A stretch of DNA of 64,000 bases from JADLHS01 sp020848635 (GTDB lineage Bacteria; Verrucomicrobiota; Verrucomicrobiia; Limisphaerales; JADLHS01). Each line of letters starts with the position of its first letter. Position 1 is the stretch's first letter. Positions 17,764-26,816 of this stretch are shown piece after piece. The notes under the pieces are model-generated. The model made no database searches and was not told where the DNA came from. It saw only the letters and a program-made list of their open reading frames with translations. The position numbers were made by a program, and so were the translations under genes. The stretch is from the NCBI GenBank assembly GCA_037044975.1, contig JBAOIL010000011.1:62001-126000 (forward strand), written 5' to 3'.

Positions 17764-17886
17764 TCAGGCCGCGTAACTGGCTTTGAAGAAGACCCGGTAG
17801 ATTGCCCCACCAAGAAGTCCGCCGAGGAGCGGCGCGAGGATATAAACCGTCAGCCAGCCCCAGCCGTGAGTCGCAAACAGAGCGCC
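17764..17886 (-). pseudogene. Aquaporin (MIP family) C-terminal remnant
   Basis: Translation of the minus strand gives 40 residues up to a stop: GALFATHGWGWLTV, then ILAPLLGGLLGGAIYRVFF and KASYAA. This matches the last transmembrane helix of aquaglyceroporins. The rest of the gene, including both NPA motifs, is missing. The upstream sequence has no MIP homology. Aquaglyceroporins of the AqpS type are found beside arsR in arsenic operons, and an ArsR gene lies about 500 bases away. The remnant probably marks a deleted arsenic-resistance cluster. Sequence between 17548 and 17763 also looks like debris. Confidence 0.7.
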
Positions 17887-17968
17887 ATGTATTTCTCTGA
17901 CTTGGCCCATTCAAAGTTTGGATTTTCACAACCAATTGAGTTTTCGCCATCCCGACCGGTGGATATAG

Positions 17969-18226
17969 TTGAGCGTGAATGTTGCGCAACTGCAGGCAGA
18001 ACTAACCGCCCTCGGGGTGGATTCTTCAGCCTATTCGCTTTCCGGCGGAAGGCCGCACGGACGCCTGGTTCTTGACCATGAAGCCCGCGGACCTTGGGCT
18101 TTCTATTATTGTGAGCGCGGCCAGAAAATTGGGTATCAACCCTTTGATGCCAAAAGCGTCGCCTGCCAGTTCTTTTTAGGCGCCATGAGGCGAGTCGTGT
18201 ACAATGCTCAACGGGTTGTCCGCTAA
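17969..18226 (+). CDS. Small soluble protein of unknown function
   Basis: About 85 residues, starting at a TTG (17969) or two codons later at a GTG. Clear protein-like composition: LQAELTALGVDSSAYSLSGG, then GRLVLDHEARGPWAFYYCERGQKIGYQPFD and ACQFFLGAMRR. The 'W.fyY.ERG......F......C.ffl' pattern is like small immunity-type proteins that accompany secreted toxins, but no toxin gene is adjacent and I cannot assign a family. It lies in the scar zone between the aquaporin remnant and arsR, and may be an orphan survivor. No clear ribosome binding site decides the start. Confidence 0.55.
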   Translation: MSVNVAQLQAELTALGVDSSAYSLSGGRPHGRLVLDHEARGPWAFYYCERGQKIGYQPFDAKSVACQFFLGAMRRVVYNAQRVVR

Positions 18227-18395
18227 GAGGGAAATCAGAGTGAGGGGAAATTGGAAATAGAAAAGACCAGCGGCAGCCAAAGCTTCGCGGGCCGCGCACG
18301 CTTAGACGTCAGGCTGGGCCAGCTTGCGCCAAAGCAATGAGGATTCCTGTCACTTGACGATCATCATCGCTTCAGCATAGTTGCTTGCAGATATT

Positions 18396-18758
18396 ATGCG
18401 CGAATTCATGAACATCACCAAAGCTTTGGCGGACGACAAGCGGGTTCGCGTGTTGTTGATACTGCGTGCGGGCGAGCTGTGCGTCTGCCAAATCACCGCC
18501 CTCTTTGGGCTGGCGCCTTCAACCATTTCCAAGCACCTGTCGCTCCTTTTTCAGGCAGGCCTTGTGGAATCGCGCAAGGAAGGACACTGGATTTACTACC
18601 GGTTGCCCGGGGAGCGGTCTCCGGTCGTACGCGAAACGTTAGGTTGGGTGGAACGCTCCCTCTCCAATGCCCCGCAAGTTTCAGCCGACAAAAAACAGTT
18701 GAAGGAAATTCTCAAACAAAGTCTCGCGGCGCTTTGCCAACGCCAGTGCCGGAAGTGA
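18396..18758 (+). CDS. arsR: ArsR/SmtB-family metalloregulator
   Basis: 120 residues, winged helix. MNITKALADDKRVRVLLIL leads to ELCVCQITALFGLAPSTISKHLSLL, which holds the As(III)-binding pair Cys 29 and Cys 31 of ArsR proteins. The wing is GHWIYYRL. A further Cys pair occurs at the C-terminus (LCQRQCRK). ArsR is a repressor released by arsenite or antimonite. No arsenite pump, reductase or intact aquaporin is found next to it, only an aquaporin remnant, so its present targets are unclear. The ATG at 18396 is preferred over an upstream TTG. Confidence 0.85.
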   Translation: MREFMNITKALADDKRVRVLLILRAGELCVCQITALFGLAPSTISKHLSLLFQAGLVESRKEGHWIYYRLPGERSPVVRETLGWVERSLSNAPQVSADKKQLKEILKQSLAALCQRQCRK

Positions 18759-18884
18759 AGGCTGGCCCGCTATGATGGTCCGCGTTTCTCGCGCGCGCGG
18801 GTGACAACCTTGCTCTGCTTGGCAACAATTGGATCACTTGCGGAAGCGGTCTCTGCATCGCGGCAGAAAAGGCGAGTGTTTGGC

Positions 18885-20036
18885 TCACTGCGCGAGAATG
18901 GCATCCATGTTTCGGAAGATGTCTCGGCAGATGGAAACGTGTGAGCCGGCTGGAAGCCCGGGCGGATTCAGTTGATAGGTTTTGTAAAGCCGCGCGAATT
19001 CCCTGCGTGCCTGACGGTAGTAATCCAAGCCGGGCGGTTTGGAATCAGTGGTGACGGACCCGGGCGTTGGCATCCAAACCGAGAATGCCGGCACGATGCC
19101 ACGACTCGCGAGATACTCGGCCCCTTCGATCATATCCTCCAGTGGTTCAAGCCCGGCAACAAATGCGCTGAATGCCTTGTTCGGGCCGAACTTCTCGGCG
19201 ACGTGCTCCAGCGCTCGCAACTGTCCTGCACGTGTCACGTGGCGGGCATGGCCGGGGGCGAAGCGGGCGTGCAACGAGGGATTCCAAACATGCAAATCAT
19301 GCCCCACCCGAGCAGCCCCTGCTTCCAGAATCTGATCCACGTCGGTGGGCTTCTTCGGAGCGGTGAGGTAGCAGTAGATTTCAGATTTGATACGGTCGAG
19401 GCCAACTTGCTGATCAATTGTCCGCAGCAAGTCGGCATAGCGACGACATTCGGTCGGGCTGCTGAAGAGAGACCCTGCGGTCAATTGAACTTCTCGAACG
19501 CCGGCGTTCTCAATTGACCATTTGATGATCTCCGCCACCTCGGACATTGACGGGCTGGGCAGATTGAAACCCGCCTGGTCCGCCATGACTTGAAAACAAA
19601 AGGAACAGGTCTCGTTGGCTTTGATGTATTCGCACGACCAGAGATAAAAGAAGGCAAGCGTCGAACGCCCTTCCAGGACTGCGATTGAACCAAACGGATG
19701 CCCGGCACTTGTCTTTTGTTGGTAATACGAAGATGCCGTTGGGAAGGTGACCTCCGCCACCGGAGTTTCTGCTTCAAACAACCAGGTCTTTTGCATCTCA
19801 AATCGAAGCGAGAAGCGCGAGGACTCATTCGCGTGAAGATGAACGGCAACTTCCCCGGGAAGAATTAAACAATTGCAGGCGTATGGATTGGAGGGAGGCT
19901 CAATTCGAGCCCAGTCAGCAACCGCATCATAGACCTCCTGCGGATAGCGGACGCCTGCGCCAACCAGAGCACATTTCAAATCCAGTGACCAAAGCGCTTC
20001 ATTATGCCCAAGGCTCATTGTGCCGGAAATAGTCAT
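18885..20036 (-). CDS. Radical SAM protein with atypical CX8CX2C cluster motif
   Basis: 383 residues. The presumed iron-sulfur motif is LWSCEYIKANETCSFCFQ (Cys 135, 144, 147), which spaces the first two cysteines by eight rather than three residues. It is preceded by an unusual N-terminal domain (1-125). Downstream segments fit a radical SAM barrel (VREVQLTAGSLFSS, then GLDRIKSEIYCYL, GHDLHVWNPSL, FSAFVAGLEPLEDMIEGAEYLASRGI). The substrate is unknown. It is next to arsR, which could hint at arsenic chemistry, but the ArsS and ArsL motifs were not recognised. It is AT-richer than the secreted-protein genes around it. Confidence 0.75.
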   Translation of the reverse strand: MTISGTMSLGHNEALWSLDLKCALVGAGVRYPQEVYDAVADWARIEPPSNPYACNCLILPGEVAVHLHANESSRFSLRFEMQKTWLFEAETPVAEVTFPTASSYYQQKTSAGHPFGSIAVLEGRSTLAFFYLWSCEYIKANETCSFCFQVMADQAGFNLPSPSMSEVAEIIKWSIENAGVREVQLTAGSLFSSPTECRRYADLLRTIDQQVGLDRIKSEIYCYLTAPKKPTDVDQILEAGAARVGHDLHVWNPSLHARFAPGHARHVTRAGQLRALEHVAEKFGPNKAFSAFVAGLEPLEDMIEGAEYLASRGIVPAFSVWMPTPGSVTTDSKPPGLDYYRQARREFARLYKTYQLNPPGLPAGSHVSICRDIFRNMDAILAQ

Positions 20037-20045
20037 GTTATCAGT

Positions 20046-20280
20046 TTAAGCAAATCCCGACTTTGACATGCACGGCGTGCGCACAAACCGAGCAGCCAGC
20101 GATAACCCCAGCGTAACCCCCGCCAGCGCGAACAGCAATGGAGCATATTGAACCGGGTCAAGTTGCAGGTCCTTCAGCAATGGTTCTGTCACCAGTCCCA
20201 ATCCCTGAGTGCGGCCGGGCAAGGTTGCCACCATGAGGACGGAGGCCAAGAGCACCTGGCTCCAGGCAAGGCGGCGCAAA
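20046..20280 (-). pseudogene. MFS transporter fragments with internal deletion
   Basis: The minus strand encodes WSQVLLASVLMVATLPGRTQ followed by GLGLVTEPLLKDLQLDPVQYA, the N-terminal signature of a group of MFS permeases found in Planctomycetota and Verrucomicrobiota. It then jumps to LLFALAGVTLGLSLAARF and a stop. Ten or more helices are missing. The fragment is in frame with the transposase remnant upstream, forming one chimeric open frame. It appears to be what was left of an MFS gene after insertion and deletion. Confidence 0.6.
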
Positions 20281-20942
20281 TTGCGGTGAGGTCCTGCCGG
20301 CGACAACACCACTTCATCCGATGGCTGGTGGCCCTTGCGCCCCACGCGCCCCCGAATCGCCCGCACCGCAATCCACTGCACGAGGCGGCGGCCCTTGCCT
20401 TTCTGGCGCACCAGCCGGCTGCCATCCTTGCAGCGGCGCACGCCCCGGGCTTTGACGTTGCTCCGGGCGCGAAACAAAAAGTGGCTGCCCACCCGTGCGC
20501 CCGCCGCCAGCGCCTCGGCGGCAAACGCGCCGCAGCCGTGCAACCGATCCGCCAACACCAGCGCCGCCTTGGGCAGTTGACGCAAGAGCCCCCGCGCCAA
20601 TTCCCATTCCGACTGGCCGTGCCGCCCAAGGGCCGCCGCGAGCGGATTGTGCCGGCCGACTTCCAGCAGCACGTCCACCGTGAGCCTGGCAAAGGCAGCG
20701 CGGCCCCGCCGGCGCTTGGCCTTGCGGATCGCGCCCTGGATTTGCGGCGTGTTGGTCAGACTGAACTGGGTCGCGTCCAGCGCCAGCCACCGCCAACCGC
20801 GCCAGAACGCCTCGGGCTGACGCCGGCGTGTGCCCCGGGGCCGCAACGCGCGGCGCAGCAGATCGGCAAAGACTTGCCAGGGTATGTGGACTTGGACGCG
20901 CCCCGGTGGCAATGGCGGAGAGCCACAGAAGCTGACCCTCAA
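20281..20942 (-). mobile_element. IS4-type transposase remnant
   Basis: About 220 residues. WQVFADLLRRALRP is followed by WLALDATQFSLTNTP (a DDE-type first Asp: LALDATQ), ALVLADRLHGCGAF (second Asp: ADRLH) and GSHFLFRARSNVK. This is the order seen in IS4/ISH3-like transposases. The C-terminal part with the catalytic Glu (the Y-REK region) is missing, and the frame runs into MFS debris after RGRVGRKGHQP. Terminal inverted repeats were not identified. Very high GC with many Arg codons makes the opposite-strand frames long, and these are not genes. The element is not expected to be active. Confidence 0.7.
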
Positions 20943-20944
20943 AC

Positions 20945-21211
20945 AAACTTAAGGCCGAAGGCGAAAAGCTGACCGGCGTTGACCAGCCCCGGACGTCAGG
21001 GGGGCAGCCAGTCAAGGCGGAGATTCGCGGCGGCAAGATCAAGGGTGACGAAATCTCGTTCACTGTCACCCGCGAGACCACCACGAACAAGATGACCATC
21101 AAGTACAGCGGCAAGGTCAGCGTGGACACCATCAAGGGCAAGGCGGAATCCGAGCGTGATGGTCAGCCGCAGTCGCGAGATTGGGAAGCCAAGCGAGAGG
21201 TTGCCAAATAG
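20945..21211 (+). pseudogene. 3' fragment of a secreted beta-structured protein
   Basis: A frame with no start runs LKAEGEKLTGVDQ, then AEIRGGKIKGDEISFTVTRE, KMTIKYSGKVSVDTIKGKAE, QPQSRDWEAKREVAK and stop. This repeat-like 'G..L.G....I..G.I.GDeisFtV.re..g.k...kYsGkv.GDtIkGk.e......rdW.AkR' is a frequent C-terminal module in Planctomycetota and Verrucomicrobiota secreted proteins. The 5' part is replaced directly by the transposase region, so the gene was probably cut by the insertion. Confidence 0.65.
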
Positions 21212-21709
21212 CGCCGACCGGACGATCCTCCTCTGGCTTAGAAACCCACGGAATCAGCAGCAGCGAGAGTCAAATCGCCCACGGAATAAACCGGCAGACG
21301 TGGATGAGTTTATCTCATTCGCGCCTGCCGGGATTCTGTACCCGCTGTAATCGGACGACCGGCTTCTATTGATCACTCTCCGGATATGCGATCTGAACCG
21401 GGCGGGTTTTTCCGACCGCGCTATCGACCAGCACGACGTCAACGCCTTGGTGGTCGGCTGAACCAGGGCTCAATTCCATCTGCCAATGGAGCGACTATGG
21501 CATGTCAGGTGAGAGCGAGGTGGAGTAAATGCTTTCAAGCCACTACCTGGTCAGCGTCAAACAATGAGGCTGCCGGAAACGCCAATTCCCGTCCGTAGCT
21601 TCAAGCAGTAACCGCTTGACGTGCTTGGTTTCATCTTATTTATTAGGAGTGCTTTCGATGAGATAATGCCGCGGCCAACATTCAACCACACAAGTCATTG
21701 GGAGCTGCC
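21212..21709. other. Non-coding stretch with a possible promoter near 21616
   Basis: 498 bases with no supported gene. Just before the GloVer gene there is TTGACG (21616-21621) and an AT-rich TTTATT (21639-21644), 17 bases apart, which would fit a sigma-70-like promoter. An AGGAG at 21645-21649 precedes only a two-codon frame. The rest shows nothing recognisable. Confidence 0.35.
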
Positions 21710-23080
21710 ATGAAAATACACTCAGCGCTGAAACTGGTTCTGATAATTGGATTACTTGACCTGCTGGTGCCGCTCGCGCAGGGGGCATACCTCACCACGT
21801 TGTATTCATTCGACGGCACCAACGGGGCGCGGCCCCGCGCCGGATTGATCCAAGGCACGAACGGGAACTTCTACGGGCTGGCTTACCAGGGTGGCGTAAA
21901 TAATCTGGGAACGATTTATGAGCTGACCCCGGCGGGCGGGGTGACGAATCGATGGAGTTTCAACCGGACGGATGGGGCCTTGCCAGCGGCGCCGTTCATC
22001 CTCGGCCAGGATGGAAATCTCTATGGGGAGGCGCTCGGGGGAACGCTCGGGTTCGGGACCCTATTCCAACTGACGCCGGGCGGTGCTTTCTCGAATCTGG
22101 TCTCGTTCGTACCGCCGAACGGGGTTTCGACTTCAGGGCCGTTGCTGCAAGGGCAGGATGGAAATTTATACGGTGTGACGGAGCAGGCGGCGACGTTGGG
22201 CAACTCCGGCACGATCTATCGGATGACCCCCGACGGCCAGGTGACTAATCTTTACACTTTCTCCGGTCCAGATGGATACCGGCCTCGGGGCGGTGTAGTT
22301 CAAGGCCCGAATGGTGTTTTGTATGGGACGACATCGCAAGGGGGGACGAACGGGGGTTACGGAACCATTTTCAAAATCACAACCAACGGGGTATTCCAAA
22401 GTTTATGGTCCTTCAACCAGACTAACGGCAGCACCCCCGGCATCGCTCCGCTGGTGTTCGGTCTGGACGGCAATCTCTACGGGACGACCATCGGTGGCGG
22501 GACGAATGCATTCAATGGCAGTTATGGCACCATTTTCCGGATCACGCCGGCCGGGGAGTTTACCTCGCTGGTCAGTTTGGACGGCGGTACGATGGGGGCG
22601 TCGATTAATGCCGGGTTGTTGTTGAGGACGAATGGGAATTTTTACGGCGCGACTTACGGCGGCGGCGGCACCATTTTTGAAGTCACCCCCAACGGGGTGT
22701 TCACGACCATTTATACGTTCGATGGCAGCCAGGGAAACGGGCCGCTAGGGACTTTAACTCAAGGCACGGATGGCAATCTTTACGGGACGACCGAGACGGG
22801 TGGACAATATGACTTGGGGACGATTTTCCGGCTGAGTTTCACGGCTCCGGACGCGCCGGTGCCGGTGATCCTCTCCGTGAGTGAAACCAACGGCACCCTG
22901 GGTTTGACGTGGAGTTCGGTGAGCGGCCGGTATTACCAGTTGCAATCCAACCCGGATCTGACCACGACGAACTGGACGGATGTGAACCCTCCGGTGATCG
23001 CAACCGATGCGACCGCGTCCGGCACGGACACCCTCGGCCCGGAGGCACAGCGGTTTTATCGGGTGGAACTGTTGCCATGA
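21710..23080 (+). CDS. GloVer-type tandem-repeat secreted protein
   Basis: 456 residues, signal peptide ending PLAQGA. It carries about nine repeats of 'L...tngn.YGt...GG....GtiF.itp.G....l..F', the GloVer choice-of-anchor repeat, each about 45 residues and probably forming a beta-propeller-like body. A C-terminal beta domain has LGLTWSSVSGRYYQLQSNPDLTTTNW and ends RFYRVELLP. The ATG at 21710 has a GGAG six bases upstream. The gene is intact, unlike the copy at 4348. Function is unknown; surface or extracellular display is expected. Confidence 0.85.
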   Translation: MKIHSALKLVLIIGLLDLLVPLAQGAYLTTLYSFDGTNGARPRAGLIQGTNGNFYGLAYQGGVNNLGTIYELTPAGGVTNRWSFNRTDGALPAAPFILGQDGNLYGEALGGTLGFGTLFQLTPGGAFSNLVSFVPPNGVSTSGPLLQGQDGNLYGVTEQAATLGNSGTIYRMTPDGQVTNLYTFSGPDGYRPRGGVVQGPNGVLYGTTSQGGTNGGYGTIFKITTNGVFQSLWSFNQTNGSTPGIAPLVFGLDGNLYGTTIGGGTNAFNGSYGTIFRITPAGEFTSLVSLDGGTMGASINAGLLLRTNGNFYGATYGGGGTIFEVTPNGVFTTIYTFDGSQGNGPLGTLTQGTDGNLYGTTETGGQYDLGTIFRLSFTAPDAPVPVILSVSETNGTLGLTWSSVSGRYYQLQSNPDLTTTNWTDVNPPVIATDATASGTDTLGPEAQRFYRVELLP

Positions 23081-23196
23081 GAAAAGGCCGGGCTCGTTAG
23101 CGACGCGCGGAGCGCCTTCAGGCCTCTCCCTGTATCAACAAGGGGTTCGGTAAAATTTGCGCCGGAATGTTGCAACGAAAACTGCGGGGGCTGTGA

Positions 23197-23370
23197 TTAA
23201 CCAATATTCGGGAGGTGCTTCAGCACTGCGGAAACGTCCAGCTCAACGGCCAACGCGCCGACAAAGGTAAGCCTGTGTGTCAGCTCGTTGGGAACAATCA
23301 AGCAGGGCACCCCGGCAGCTCGCGCTGCGGCCAGTCCCCGTGGCGAGTCCTCGACGGCGAGCTCACGTCC
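23197..23370 (-). pseudogene. HAD-family phosphatase C-terminal remnant
   Basis: The minus strand reads GRELAVEDSPRGLAAARAAG, then VPCLIVPNELTHRLTFVGAL and AVELDVSAVLKHLPNIG with a stop. This is the last part (motif IV, VEDSPRG) of a beta-phosphoglucomutase-like HAD hydrolase. The upstream part of the gene is absent, and the adjoining sequence (23371-23565) has no convincing gene although one plus-strand frame ends there. It is a decayed leftover. Confidence 0.65.
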
Positions 23371-23565
23371 GGCGGGTCCATGGTGCCGCTCACGGCATCA
23401 ACGCCGCCGGTGCTGTTCAGTCCACCACCGTGGGAAATGACGAACTTGTTGATGGAGTATTGGGCGTGGAGCACTGGCCTGCCGAGGCCGACCCCAAGAT
23501 CGGGAGGATGGAAGGTTGGCGCTTCATGGTTGAATAGATGTTCAACCCAGAGGGGGAGACAAGCA

Positions 23566-24805
23566 TCACTTACCTACAATGGATGGTCCCCCTATTGAAG
23601 TAATGGTGACAGGTCCCCGAATCGGGTTGATGGTGACGGCGGCATTGCCCGAGGTGTTCCGCAGCGTGATGGTGCCGTTGCTTTTCACCACATTAACCGC
23701 TTCCGCGATGGTGTTGAATGGCAGCGCTTCTGTCCCCAACTCGCAAAGCGCGTCGAGTTGCTGAAGATCGACTTGTACAGTTCTGAAGCAGAACGTGAAA
23801 TTGGACTTCAACCGCATAGTGGTCGGATGGATAACAGCCAGCATTCGTGCATCCTCCAGCATAAGTATCCCGTCGGACCGCCGCGGTGAACGCCGCAAAA
23901 TCATCCCGCGTATTCAAAACGTGATCAATTCTTTTGCCGACTGTATTTCCGGAAAAATCGTGGTACGTTCTCTCTTCACCGTCCCACACCGGAACGGCTT
24001 CACGATAGCTGTTGACCAACGAGAGATCCTGTTGCGATACGGGCTGGGGGTTGGTGCATTCCGCAGAGCCGGGATACGCATTGGTCCCGATCAAAATGTT
24101 GAATGGGCTGCTGAGTTCGTCACAATTGAAATCCCCCAATAAGATGGCCGGAAATCCACCGGCCATTTGGTGAACCCGTTCGCGAATCAACGCGGCGGCG
24201 TAGTCCCGGGCGGTGCTGTTCAAGGGCCAATGATTGTTGAAAACAAAGAACTCGTCGGTGGTATACGTATCGCGCAACAACACCCAGGAGGTGATTCGGA
24301 AATTGTTGGTTTCCAGCGGGTGTTTCGATTGCACGTCCGGAGTGCAGCTCAGCCAAAACGTCCCAGCTCCAAGACGGTCAAAACGGTTCGAACGGTAGAA
24401 GATGGCGCAGTGTTCGCCATCCCCTCGATCCTGCGCATAATAGTTGTGGCCGGGAAACCAGCCCGCGACATCCTGAAGCTGGGAAACAACAAAGCCGGGG
24501 ACCGGGCCCGAATTTTTAATCTCCTGCAAACCGAAGATGTCGGGATCATACCCCTGTAGGTAGGCTTTTGCCACGTTTCGGCGTCCGGAGGTGAGTTCTC
24601 CTTTATACCAATCGTTATCGCAGTCCGAGGCACAGAACACACTCCCATTGTCGAAGCGAATGTTAAAGCTCCAGACCTTGAAGGAATTGCAGTCGACGGC
24701 CCAAGCGCTCGGAGCCAGGAATAACGCCAGGAGCACTCCGCCGAAGGCGGAGAGTTCGGCCCGCCGGTTACGTTTCTTAGTTCGCATATTACGAGTTGTT
24801 TTCAT
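23566..24805 (-). pseudogene. Secreted endonuclease/exonuclease/phosphatase-family protein, frame broken once
   Basis: A signal peptide (FGGVLLALFLAPSAWA) is followed by an EEP-type nuclease fold: KVWSFNIRFDNG, DIFGLQEIKN (metal-binding Glu), FNNHWPLNS, AILLGDFNCDE and YPSDHYAVEV (catalytic SDH). The frame changes at about 23800. The remaining C-terminus (LDALCELGTEALPFNTIAEA, NGTITLRNTSGNAAVTI) lies in the other frame and is a small beta tail. The intact protein would be about 410 residues. It could degrade nucleic acid or act on a phosphoester, and the substrate is unknown. It runs in the same direction as the head-fibre-like gene upstream, with about 22 bases between. Confidence 0.75.
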
Positions 24806-24827
24806 CTCGGTGATTCAACGTGGCAGC

Positions 24828-26816
24828 TCATTGCAAACTCACCAACACCAACACCAGGCCCTTTCCTTTCGCTAACGGAGTCATCGCCTTGCCGATGATC
24901 GCTCCGAAGGCCCGGTTTCGATCTACCGCTTTCATGGCATGACCTGGTTCGGTGGCGGAAGTGAGCAGATCGCCGGGAACAATCTCACCGGCGGCATCCG
25001 CATCCGCGTGGCACCAAACGCGACCTGTCAACGCCACCGGATGGCGGCCGGTCGCCATTGTTCCGCTTTGTTGTAGCATCAGGCCGGGTTGAATGCCGTT
25101 GGCCCCGCTGATGATGCCGGCCACGGTGGAATCATACGCCCGGTTGCAAAGCCGCAGTTGGCCCGGCCGATCGGGATCAATGGCCACGATCATTCCGGGC
25201 TCAATCATCGGAGCGCCCCGGACCTCGAATGGCTCGGCGATGTCTGCGCCTCCGTTGACCTGAATGTAGTCGCATGTCATTTTGCCTTTGCCGTTCACAT
25301 CCACCGCCATGCTGGCTTTCACTGTGCCGCTGGCGTCGTTCACACTCACCGTGCCGCTGGCGCGAATGTTCCCCTCAACCTGGAGCCTTTCGGCCGGGCT
25401 GTTGGTGCCGATGCCGACGTTGCCACTGTTCTTCAAAACGAACTGGCTGGTGGCCGTTCCATTCGCCGAAAGATAGAGGTCGGCTGCGGTCGTGTACAAT
25501 CCCACATCGTTAAGCTGGCTATAGCCCCGCTTCACGCCGTGACCCGCGTTGCCGAAGTTGAGCGCGCCCCCGGTATTGGCAGTCGTGCCGATCGTTATTT
25601 CTGGGGTGCCACTCCGCACGTCCAAAGTCGTCGCGGGGTTGATCGTGCCGATGCCCACCCCGCCCGAGGCGCGGATGAGGAACTGGTTGCTCGCCGTTGA
25701 TGCAAAGTCCGCCGCCGTTGAATCCGCCCAGACGAAAGTGCCGCCATGATTCGCCTTGGCCTGGCGCCCCGCCGCGAAGGAATAATCGCCCGCGGCTCGG
25801 TTGTCCGCGCCCCCGGGAATCGTCGCGTAGTTGGCCGGCGCGCTGTTGAACGCGCCGCCGCCGACCGTCGAGCGCAGCCCGCCCGCCACATTCACCTGTC
25901 CGCCGCCGACGGCAGCGGCCACGCCACTGGCGGTGTTGAGGTTGCCGCCGGCCACCGTCGCATAAACCTCGCTAGCCGTGTTCCTGGAACCACCGACCAC
26001 CGTGCCGAAGTCCGCCAACACCTGGTTCGTGCTGATCGCCGCCCCGCCACCGAAGACCGTGGCCCCAATCACACCATTGGTCACATAATTGCCGGCCGAA
26101 CCACCGATCAGGTTGATACCCAAACCCGAGTTAATGCTCACCCGAGCCTCCAGCCGCAACCCGCGCTGGCTGTTAACGCGGAACTCCAGCGGTTGGTTGT
26201 CGGTAGTGCCGAGGAAATGGGTGCCCGGCGTCGTGTTGCTGTTGCCGATGAGTCTCCACGCATTGCGCAAGGCTGCCGCCGGAACTGCACCGAGGGTCAC
26301 TTCCGAGGCGTTGAGCGCGGTCAGGTTCGAGCCAATGCCGCTGAACTGGTTGGCCCCGTTGCTGAAATTCACCGCGCTGCCGTAAGTGCCGGAGAGCGCC
26401 GCCGCGGGCAGCAAACCGCTCAAGTTGCTCGCCGCGTTTGCAAACATCGCATACGGCGTGGGCGTGATCGGCGTGCGCGGCACGAGATTCGTGTAAGCGC
26501 CGGCGCTCGCACCGGGCCGCGCGGCGATTTGCAGCCAGCGCGGTGTTCCATCAAACGTGCCCGCCCCGAAGTCGAGTGTCACGGTGAACAGACCGTTCGT
26601 CATAACCGAGTCGTTCACCACGTTGCTCGTACCCACGGTGGTGGTGCCACTGGCGGCATTGTAGAGCGTGAAGGTGAGATCGTTGGAGCCGTTCACCGCC
26701 CCGCCGTTTTGACTGAGCACGCCCTGGTAAGTGAAGGCGGTTCCCTGCGCCGTGGCGACGCGCGCCACCGCAAGACAAGACATGAGAAGACACAAAAAGT
26801 GCACGCGAGTTTTCAT
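24828..26816 (-). CDS. Secreted fibre-like protein with YadA/Hia-head-type repeats
   Basis: 662 residues, signal peptide ending ARVATAQG. Residues about 20-110 form an AFTYQGVLSQNG...LTFTLYNAASG beta domain common in this phylum. A central run of 'VGGG..N.a......tv.GG..N.a' repeats resembles the left-handed head of trimeric autotransporters. GVGIGT-NPAT and VGIGTNSPAERL units, as in tail-fibre and pseudo-chaperone proteins, are followed by a C-terminal IAEPFEV...GMIVAIDPDRPGQL domain. No membrane anchor is present. The start at 26816 is set by the signal peptide. The open frame extends another 540 bases upstream without protein-like content. Confidence 0.8.
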   Translation of the reverse strand: MKTRVHFLCLLMSCLAVARVATAQGTAFTYQGVLSQNGGAVNGSNDLTFTLYNAASGTTTVGTSNVVNDSVMTNGLFTVTLDFGAGTFDGTPRWLQIAARPGASAGAYTNLVPRTPITPTPYAMFANAASNLSGLLPAAALSGTYGSAVNFSNGANQFSGIGSNLTALNASEVTLGAVPAAALRNAWRLIGNSNTTPGTHFLGTTDNQPLEFRVNSQRGLRLEARVSINSGLGINLIGGSAGNYVTNGVIGATVFGGGAAISTNQVLADFGTVVGGSRNTASEVYATVAGGNLNTASGVAAAVGGGQVNVAGGLRSTVGGGAFNSAPANYATIPGGADNRAAGDYSFAAGRQAKANHGGTFVWADSTAADFASTASNQFLIRASGGVGIGTINPATTLDVRSGTPEITIGTTANTGGALNFGNAGHGVKRGYSQLNDVGLYTTAADLYLSANGTATSQFVLKNSGNVGIGTNSPAERLQVEGNIRASGTVSVNDASGTVKASMAVDVNGKGKMTCDYIQVNGGADIAEPFEVRGAPMIEPGMIVAIDPDRPGQLRLCNRAYDSTVAGIISGANGIQPGLMLQQSGTMATGRHPVALTGRVWCHADADAAGEIVPGDLLTSATEPGHAMKAVDRNRAFGAIIGKAMTPLAKGKGLVLVLVSLQ

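Noticed and set aside
21658..21713. Leader peptide before the GloVer gene
   Set aside because: An AGGAG precedes only a two-codon frame, and a 15-codon frame that overlaps the start has no good ribosome binding site. It may be chance.
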